A stretch of 64,000 bases of DNA from positions 185,542,716-185,606,715 of the forward strand of contig CP136066.1 of the NCBI GenBank assembly GCA_032622095.1, written 5' to 3'. The notes beneath the pieces were generated by a model, which was not told the DNA's origin, made no database searches, and worked only from the letters and a program-made list of their open reading frames with translations. Position 1 is the stretch's first letter. Each line of letters begins with the position of its first letter. The position numbers and the translations under genes were made by a program. Positions 56,111-64,000 of the stretch are shown in pieces. The DNA is from Siphonodentalium dalli (lineage: Eukaryota; Mollusca; Scaphopoda; Gadilida; Siphonodentaliidae).

Positions 56111-56535
56111 GGCCAGTGGTAAAATAGTTTGTTTTCCATACGGATATGTGTTTTCAAATAATCATGTAATGATATCTAACATACTAGTACATGTATATGA
56201 TCCCATTTATAGGTTTTATTCATCACGGTCAGATAAACTTTGTATACAGACAGTTTTACCAAACTTAGAATTTTTATTAGGTGCTTTCATTGTAGCTGTA
56301 ATTACTAGTATTAAAAGTGTGCTCAATAAAGTTTATTTTATCATTTATGCTCATTTGGAATTTGGATGCTATTTAATTCTGTTTATCTATATAATTGGCT
56401 GCACTGCTAAATTTTGACTCATTTCAGTCATTTGATGTCAGTACATGTAGTTGTCCATCGATATGGCGAACACAACCAAAGACAAATTACAAGAGGAAAG
56501 ACAACAAATAAATTTGATGTGCACTAAAACAGATA

Positions 56536-56697
56536 CAGTAGTGCCCTAAGAAATCGACCCCTTAACCACAGCAGAATTATGTGTAACTTTTCAGGATTTA
56601 GTCGGATATATGGCTTGTTGCCATTCATCGGAAAGCTCTCCCCGAGTTACCCGTAATTCTGCTGTGGTTAAGGAGTCGATTAATTAGAGCATTACTG
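56536..56697. mobile_element. Palindromic MITE, CAGTAATG family, copy 3, internally deleted
   Basis: TA flanks at 56534-56535 and 56698-56699. The left arm is complete to CATCGGAAAGCTCTC, but the right arm is only about 50 bp. Confidence 0.85.
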
Positions 56698-56699
56698 TA

Positions 56700-58199
56700 G
56701 TTACAAATGTATGTCTAGCCTCTTGTGAAGTGGTGTGTCACTAATAAGATCTTTAATTCACATACATGTACTATATACCGGTTCAAGCGTTTACAAGTGT
56801 CAGGCATCGAGAAACTGATCAAAAGTTTTGGTAGTATATAATATAGGCTAGCACTGCACCTGGGCTACATGTACATGTACTGTAAGTGATTATAATGTAC
56901 TATTTTTATATTCTGCCGTGAAAGTGTTGCTGAATGAAATTTAAGTTTACCCCGATATTCTAAGTCCGCTCGACTAAGATGGGGTTTTTCTCGAAAACCG
57001 ATATCTGAATATAAATGTACGTCTTCCACTGGTTGGTATTCCCTCTAAATTGACTAATTTTAACTGATTAGATTAGCCCTGGTATGGAAAACTCTAACTG
57101 TTATAGCCCGATGAGCGGTTTACTGATGCCCGCCGGGGTTTACTGCCAACAGCGGTGATGATATGATGACCAGCGTTGTGCATGGCATATGTTGATCCAG
57201 GTAAGAATGCTACCATACATTCCAAACATTCATTAAATATCTTATTAATAGTAACCCAAACTACACAAGAGACTAGTATAACTAAGATTGGGCTCGATTA
57301 ATGATGTGACACTTTCAGTACTTCATTTACTAGTAGCCTGGTACTGGTGAGCCTGGCTACAGATACTTGTTTGGCGTGTTTGAGGCCTGTGGCACAAGCC
57401 ACAAGGGCAGCAGAATCAATTAAAATTTCTCTTATTGTAGTGTAGTACATGTACATGAATAGTACCGGTAGTACAGCACACAAAGAGGTATATGGTGCCG
57501 GCACATGTACATATATTCTCTCTGTTTTCACACATGTTTTTTTCAATTTAACAAAATGAGTCTTTTATGACACATACTAAAGTGAAAGTAGCCCTACATG
57601 TATATAATGTGCACACGGTATACAGGTACATGTACTGATATATTACATTGCAATACAGTCCGAGTACAATGATATAGCAAAATTATGCATAGTAGAATAA
57701 CAACCTTTTGTACAAACAGTCCTGACAATGATATACCGGGATATCATGGTGATAGTTCATACATTTGGAATTACCGAATACCCGAGTTTGTGGTTAGACC
57801 GCTTCATGCGATGTTTATGTGAATTTTTATTTTTAAGTCGGCATTGCATAGTCCTATAAACCACACCAGAGATTTTTTTTATTTTCTTCTGCCATAGCAA
57901 ATGTCGGTCAGTGACCAACTTATGTTTATGCAATCGATACAATCTGGTTCTGCTTTTGATGTCCAGTTCGATATTTGTGGTGTGTTCTTGTGCAAAAATA
58001 TAATTCTAACTAATGCGCCAAAAATCAGGTTTATAAATTTATTAAAGAGCAACTCGTAAAACTTGTACGGTATAACATTCCAAACTGCGTATTTCTGCTA
58101 TCGAACCATATGATAATAATGTTGAACCGGACATCGAAATCTGAACCGCATTTATGGATTGCAGCACGTGATGTTGAATAAACAGTTATAGAGGATATA
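56700..58199. other. Unassigned sequence
   Basis: A CCAG-GTAAGA donor-like site at 57199 follows GC-richer sequence, but all three frames upstream of it contain stops; at most it could be untranslated. No gene is called. Confidence 0.35.
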
Positions 58200-58416
58200 C
58201 AGTAATGCTCTAATTAATCGACTCCTTAACTACAGCAGAATTATGGGTAACTTTTCAGGATTTAGTCGGAAATATGGGTTGATGCCATTCATCGGAAAGC
58301 TCTCGGTGAGAGCTTTCAGATGAATGGCAACAAGCCATATTTCGGACTACATCCTGAAAAGTTACCCATAATTCTGCTGTAGTTAAGGAGTCGATTAATT
58401 AGCTCTAGAATTACTG
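58200..58416. mobile_element. Palindromic MITE, CAGTAATG family, copy 4, near full length
   Basis: TA flanks at 58198-58199 and 58417-58418. Both arms are present with the GAAAGCTCTCGGTGAGAGCTTTC centre. A small insertion (TAGCTC) sits near the right end. Confidence 0.85.
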
Positions 58417-59501
58417 TAACATGGTTTATAATATACAAATGTATACTGTATGGGAAACATCAGAGGTTTACAAAGTAATAAAAACAGTTGATTTGTTCTT
58501 TATTCATGTGGTTATATACACATATTCTAAAAATAAATGTCCTTTACAACGTGGATCAATGAAATGCGGTTGTTGCATTTAAAATGCATTGAGGGTGCAT
58601 TGTGTCACGCCACTTTGTAAATGCCTTAACGACAGCATTTAAATTAAATGCACTGCATTGGGAATAATCGCAGTCGCATTGAAATTACCGATCATTGCGC
58701 CGAAAAAGTATACTAGTATGAATACCCAAATAACGATACGATAGTGTATTTGCAATTTTAGTTTTAATTTTGTTTAATTTAAATTCACATCTGAATAATT
58801 CTGTGTTATTTGCCCACTCCTGGTGTACATGTTCGGAATCGGACATTCATGATGTATTTTCTATTCAAAATGGAATAAACATAAATAAACACTGTTGACA
58901 TTAATTGTTTTATAATCAGAATCTGAGAATCATGATTCTCATTTTGATTCTAGTAAAAAGTCTTGATTCCCTGTAGAAAGTGAAACACTAACATTTTGAT
59001 TATTGCAAAAAATCTGATGGATTTTAAGGCCTGCATCAAGACATTTGTTTGTGAATAAATCAAGGTAAATGTGTTAAAATATGAACGCATTTACAAATGC
59101 GTTGCTCCAAAATCGCAAAGTAGATTCGAACATGTGGTCGCTTTTCTAAGAAATTTGTGAGTGCTCTGTACATGTACATACATGTAAGTTACTTGACCAA
59201 CTACATGAGGAGTCGAGGGACACAATCAATGAGGACGTTTGTACTAAAAAAAAAAATTTACGCAAGGAACGAACACAAGGCCAATTTCTTAATTTATATT
59301 ATGAGCCAACAAGACAGATCGTAAATCGCTGTTATATGACAATATATGTGGCCATCATAATGGTCGACAGGCATGACGCCAACAAAAACCAATCTGTCAG
59401 GCCAATATAAAGAAGTCGTGACTTATTGCTGGTGGAACCTATTAAAGGCATCGTTCCATTTCGTTAATAACAACTTACATGTAACATTCACCTACACCTC
59501 T
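58417..59501. other. Unassigned sequence
   Basis: It contains loosely repeated TGCATTTAAAATGCATTG-type words at 58570-58680. No gene is seen. Confidence 0.35.
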
Positions 59502-60878
59502 TTACTCTTGGGCTCCAAATAAACATGCATGCACCAGCTGCATGCACGTTTATTATTTTTCTTGGGAAATCACCCCCCCCCCCCTGCACAGTGCTTATTT
59601 GGGTCTGCAAGTTTATTAATATTTTGAAGCTATGAAAATTTAAATCAGCACAAATTCAAGATTTCTATATGATTCGGATGTAAAAATGATGGGCTTTACT
59701 TTTGCATGTACTCTTGAGTGCCTATAAAAGTACAGGGTGGAATAATAGTACAGGTTGGAAAATGTTGCATAACTGAATAATAGATTAGTACAGCAGTGAG
59801 TACAGGGCGGAATAAACGTACAGACTGGAAATATTAGTACCATACATCCCAACAAAACACACCATCTGACTGGTTTACTGATGCCATGTGACAGAAATAG
59901 TTTCGATGGATAGCCAGGTCTGTGAATCTACATGTACAGTGTGCTGATCACTGTCAACAATCAGAGTTCATTTATCTATATTGACATACACCTGATATCT
60001 CTTCCGATTTCCCCATAGCGTTACGGTAGACACACCCCTTATTCAATGCGTTCATAAACATATGAACGTAACGTGACGTCACTTCCAGTGTCGTTCATAG
60101 GTTTATGTACACATTGGTCCCGGAAATCACCGGGGATTGTCGGAAATTACCGACTGCTTGAGTATTTAGTACTAGTAGGTCCGGATTTGGCAAGAAATAT
60201 TTTTCGGTCTTCAATCAGTGTTTGGTTTTCCAAAAAACAAGGATTCGAACTGTCTGAACTGAACTCCATGCGTTCGTTTAAATAGATGAATAAATAGTGG
60301 GAAAGACATACAATCCTAGTTCATAATGAATTTAAGTATATAAATATAAATAATAAACGGCGGATTCAACGTGGTCATGGGTTTTGACCGCGTTAAAAAA
60401 ATCAGCAAACTCCGCATGAACCCCTTTGGGGTTCATGCAGTTTGCTGATTTTTTCTCGCGGTCAAAACCCCATGACCGCATTGAAACCGCCGTTCATTTC
60501 TTATATGAATAACACAATTTAAGATTGGTGAATTATTTCTTTTGGTTAATTTAATAAATGTACAGGACCAAATAACGATCGTACAGGTGGGAATTTTACC
60601 TCGATTTTAATAATCGTACATTAGGCACTCAAGAGTACATATTCAAGTATGTGGCAAACCAAAATAACACCACATGATACATACATGTACCTGTACTACA
60701 CATGTTGACTCGTATACTTGAACCGGCTATAAAAATTATTTGGTTAACCACAGTTGATGTTTTGCTCAGAGTTACCCCTGCACTATAATTTGGGTCTGTA
60801 CTTTTATTAACTTTCAATGGAATTTCACCCCCTGCACTATTATTTTGGCCTGCACTTTTATTTGGAGCCTGAGAGTAA
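59502..60878. mobile_element. TIR element with a related element nested inside
   Basis: Outer ends TTACTCTTGGGCTCCAAATA and the complement ATTTGGAGCCTGAGAGTAA bracket an inner pair GTACTCTTGAGTGCCTAT / TAGGCACTCAAGAGTAC at 59708-60638. Outer and inner termini share TACTCTTGRG, so one family member has inserted into another. A fold-back element sits inside the inner one. GTACAGG(G)TGGAATAA words recur through both. Confidence 0.65.
60355..60496. mobile_element. Palindromic element (AACGGCGGATTCAACG ends)
   Basis: AAACGGCGGATTCAACGTGG pairs with the complement near GCATTGAAACCGCCGTT. The centre is a perfect GAACCCCTTTGGGGTTC hairpin. It is the innermost layer of the nest at 59502-60878. Confidence 0.85.
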
Positions 60879-61087
60879 GTTGCATTGACATTTATTTTCA
60901 CGAATTACCATGCTAAGGAACATTGCAACTGGTTTGAAGTAACATGATCGCGTTGCGTCAACACTGGAACTGCATTGATGGTAATTTTCAACATGGTCTC
61001 ACTGAGGTTCTATCAAATATAAATACTAGTATGGTTGAGGGAGACAATTATTTGAGAATATGTGAACCTGTGTTAACATGAGCCTAA

Positions 61088-61470
61088 GGCGACACCAATT
61101 TTTAAGTCTGGTTTACGAACACCTCCTACAACTTTTTTTCCATTTAATGAAAAAAATTTAACTTTTTTTGTCCCAAAATATTTTACACGCATACTGATTT
61201 TCATGTGCTGTCGCATCCGGTTCTGCTTATGATCATTTACAGATCCATATTTTCATGTATTTCATGACAAGATATGTCTTGTTTGGTTTGAACAGAATTT
61301 CATTCAAAAACATTTTTTCACAATTTTTGTAAAATTTATGTAAAATTCCACGATTTACTTGATATAAATTGGGGGGGGGGACAATCTTTTTTATTTTTAT
61401 TTTTTCCCCTCCTGCATCTACTTTTTTCTCCCCACATTATCGTAAACCAGACTTAAAAATTGGTGTCGCT
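61088..61470. mobile_element. PIF/Harbinger-type MITE, copy 2
   Basis: GGCGACACCAATTTTTAAGT and its complement end, flanked by TAA (61085-61087, 61471-61473). The interior is the reverse complement of 53988-54349, sharing GCTGTCGCATCCGGTTCTGC and GATCATTTACAGATCCATA. Confidence 0.8.
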
Positions 61471-62307
61471 TAAATATCATCTGATGGAGTCAAAATCATT
61501 GAACCGTCACTTATGCATGCACATGTACATGTAGTCTTGATGTTGAGTCTGGCTTTCATCATTTTCATTAGTTTTACTGTTTCCACCAAAGGTTGAGGTG
61601 CCATGGAACAACTGTATGGCATCGTATACAGTACTGTTATCTTCCGAGTAAATATGGAGTCTCTAATTCTTTTATCAGTCACGCATCTACTCATCAAATG
61701 GTATAATCCTTAAATATTTGTAGTCCAGCCTGTCCAGGTGATCTCGACTGCACAGTACATGTATAAACATTCATCTGCAGTGTGTTTTAATTTTCTTTGC
61801 CGTGTAACAACTGTTGTCCCAAGTTTCAATGCCTTGTCCTCCTGGTATGTAGGGATTACCAATTTACAATTGCCGTGTTTTAATTTGCAATTTTGATGAT
61901 GACGCTCACTTGTTGATAATTTTCTTTGTCGTGTACATGTACATGTGTAACAACTGTTGTACCAAGTTTCTACGCAGCGTCCTCCTGGTAATTAGGGATT
62001 ACCGTAGTTCAGTCATGAACGTAGTGCGTATCCTTCTACTGGACAAGAAGCAGCAATCTGTGAAAGCGGTCATGTTGACCTAGGATTATCGGTGCCTTTA
62101 ATAGTGTCAGATGCATCATTGCCAGTTAATGTACATTAGAGTGGAACTTAATTAACAATGTCACATTGACACAGTACTCAGTTAAGACCAGTAAAACAGC
62201 AAAAGTAGTATTATTGTACAGCAGGCTTATCACTATCAGTACTTACTACATGTACAGACCCCTTACTATCGTGGATCAAACTTCTCAATTCTTCGTCTTC
62301 TGGACAG
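61471..62307. other. Unassigned sequence with a duplicated AACAACTGTTG block
   Basis: CTTTGCCGTGTAACAACTGT and CGTGTACATGTACATGTG-TAACAACTGT occur at about 61795 and 61925, each followed by CAAGTTTC and CTCCTGGTA-AGGGATTACC, a tandem duplication of about 130 bp. Confidence 0.5.
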
Positions 62308-62413
62308 GTTCGTGAGCAGGCCACTGGCACTGCAGCATGCTTGTACGGTACCACAAATTCAATTTTGCGTATTGTCCTAGCGAGACAATATTCTGGTTAT
62401 GGGCAGATGGCCA
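62308..62413 (+). CDS. Possible degraded Ig second-half exon
   Basis: A pyrimidine-rich acceptor (TTCTTCGTCTTCTGGACAG) precedes 62308, and the frame is open through 62413 to a weak donor GTAGCT. It includes TTNSILRIVLARQYSGYG, which resembles the E-F strand pattern L.I..V...DSG.Y of Ig domains, but the Tyr and Cys are absent. It enters in phase 0 and so cannot join exon C (phase 1) directly. It may be a decayed exon or chance. Confidence 0.2.
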
Positions 62414-62722
62414 GGTAGCTGAGGTACTGTTCAATACTATAGTTGATCCGTTTCGTTATCATAGCTTAATTCTTACTGTTCCGGGAATTGAAATATTTTT
62501 TGTCACCTGAAATTCAGTCTTTTTCGAAATTTGCGCACATCCATGCGGAAAAATAGGCGAATCTTATATATAAGTCCACAGTTTATCCGTTTGTAGCCAA
62601 TACACCATTTCCTTCTGTCAATCCGCGTTGATTCGCGACAAAATTAACTCAAAACACCACAAGGAATTCTCCGCGCTAAAATGAAGAACGGTAACTAAAA
62701 GTTAAGATTGTAATTTGGCTGC

Positions 62723-62745
62723 AGAAACGAAACGAAACGAAACGA
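62723..62745. repeat. (GAAAC)n microsatellite
   Basis: Four consecutive GAAAC units occur before AATTTTT. Confidence 0.85.
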
Positions 62746-63036
62746 ATTTTTAAACACAATAATTGTATTCACTTATATTTTCCTGTTGGTATATGGTCTA
62801 CTATAGTATACGCAATCATTTATTTGAAATAATAAGTATCACTTAGAGAATAATTCTTACTGATCATTAGAAATATCTTTATTTTGTATCCCTTTAATAT
62901 TAAATAATGGCCCTGAAAATTGTCTGTTTGTCAGTTTAATGTTCACTAATTATAGCTAGGCTGTTAGATAAAGTATGATATTGCTTCATTTGTCCGGGGT
63001 AGTGTATTGTCATACTGTCATAATAAACTTCAAGTA
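62746..63036. other. Unassigned AT-rich sequence
   Basis: No supported feature. Confidence 0.4.
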
Positions 63037-64000
63037 ATAAGGTAACTACTCGTCAATGCTGCTTGAATACATAAATGATTAATAAGGTAACAACTACCCG
63101 TCAATGATCGACGTCTTAATATAGAAAGGTTTAATAAGGTAACTAACTACACGGCAATGATACTTAGTATAGAAAGGTTAATAATTTAACTTGTCAATGA
63201 TGCTTTAATATAGAAAGGTTAATGAGGTAACTACCCGTCAATAATGCTTTAGTATAGAAATGGTTACTAAGGTAACTAACTACATGTCAATGATGCTTTA
63301 ATAAAGAAAGGGTTAATAAGATAAAGTTCTACACGTCAATGATGCTTTAATATAGAAAGGGCTAATAGGGTAACTACACGTCAATGATGTTTTAATATAG
63401 AAAGGGTTAATATGGTAATTACACGCCAATGGTGCTTTAATATAGAAAGGGTTAATATGGTAACTACCGTTCATGATGCTTTAATATAGAACTGGCTAAT
63501 ATGATAATTACATGTCAATGATGCTTTATTGTAGAAAGGGTTAATAATGTAACTAATCACCAATGATACTCATTATAAAAAGGGTTAATACGGTAACTAC
63601 CTGTCAATTGTTGCTTCAATGTAGAAAGGGTTAATAAGGTAATTACACACCAATGGTGCTTTAATATAGAAAGGGTTAATATGGTAACTATCAGTCAATG
63701 ATGCTTTAATATAGAAAGTGTTATAATATGGTAACTGCACGTCAATGATTCTTTGATACAAAAATGGTTAATAAGGTAATTACCCGTCAATGGCGCTTTA
63801 ATATAGAAATGGTTTATAATGTAACTACTCACCAATGATACTTAGTATAGAAAGGCTTGTTTAATGTAACTACCTGTCAATTAATGCTTTAATATAGAAA
63901 GGGTTAATAAGATAACTACACGCCAATGATACTTTAGTATAGAAAGGGTTAGTAAGGTAACTACACGACAATGATACTTTAGTATATAGAGGGTTAATTA
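63037..64000. repeat. 45-bp minisatellite running off the right edge
   Basis: About twenty-one diverged units carry TAATAAGGTAACTACACGTC, AATGATGCTTTAATATAGAA and AGGGTTAA. No unit encodes a protein in a conserved frame. The array is incomplete at the window end. Confidence 0.9.

Noticed and set aside
56109-56417. 102-codon hydrophobic open frame
   Set aside because: No homology recognised, AT-rich composition like the surrounding DNA, and no splice or start context; likely chance.
57150-57198. Exon ending at CCAG-GTAAGA
   Set aside because: All three frames upstream of the donor contain stops.

Overview
This is AT-rich, intron- and repeat-dominated animal DNA. Abundant (A)CATGTACATG and TACCGGTA-type words, a tRNA-derived SINE with a CTTTCCGGGGGGTCGGTGG-type core, and short repeat words such as GGGCCATAACTC and GAACTTGACCTGTATTTT all suggest a marine lophotrochozoan, most likely a bivalve mollusc. 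That assignment rests on recalled repeat signatures, not on a search. No rRNA gene, functional tRNA gene, CRISPR array or bacterial operon is visible.

Layout. 1-15 kb: transposon debris, a 2 kb fold-back element (4848-6906), a SINE, several small palindromic elements. 15-26 kb: a possible terminal exon (15073-15306), a segmental duplication (19586-20330 and 22780-25147) whose second copy is split by a 1.6 kb hAT-like transposon, and a short well-framed exon (25501-25581). 26-36 kb: piggyBac-type TTAA palindromes, a TIR element with a nested TTAA element, a second exon candidate (32096-32253) and a 2.3 kb higher-order satellite (32921-35245). 35-44 kb: a 3 kb TIR element, fold-back elements and a 25-copy 52-bp minisatellite that grew out of one end of a fold-back element. 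44.8-49.7 kb: the only substantial protein-coding unit, a non-LTR retrotransposon with ORF1, then an endonuclease/reverse transcriptase ORF2 in the same reading frame after a single UAG, then a frameshifted zinc-finger tail. 50-64 kb: an Ig half-domain exon (51170-51283), an inverted minisatellite, many TIR and fold-back elements and a 45-bp minisatellite running off the right edge.

How it fits together. Three exon candidates on the + strand (25501-25581, 32096-32253, 51170-51283) have consensus splice sites and mutually compatible intron phases (2-2, 2-1, 1-1). I infer one secreted or cell-surface gene, with a cysteine-bearing segment followed by an Ig domain, whose 6.5 kb and 19 kb introns are filled with transposons. 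Almost everything else is mobile-element sequence: families with TTAA, TA, TWA or about 7-8 bp target duplications, often nested in one another. The most unusual observations are the in-frame UAG between ORF1 and ORF2 of the retrotransposon, the origin of the 52-bp minisatellite from a transposon terminus, and the natural empty site for the hAT-like insertion.
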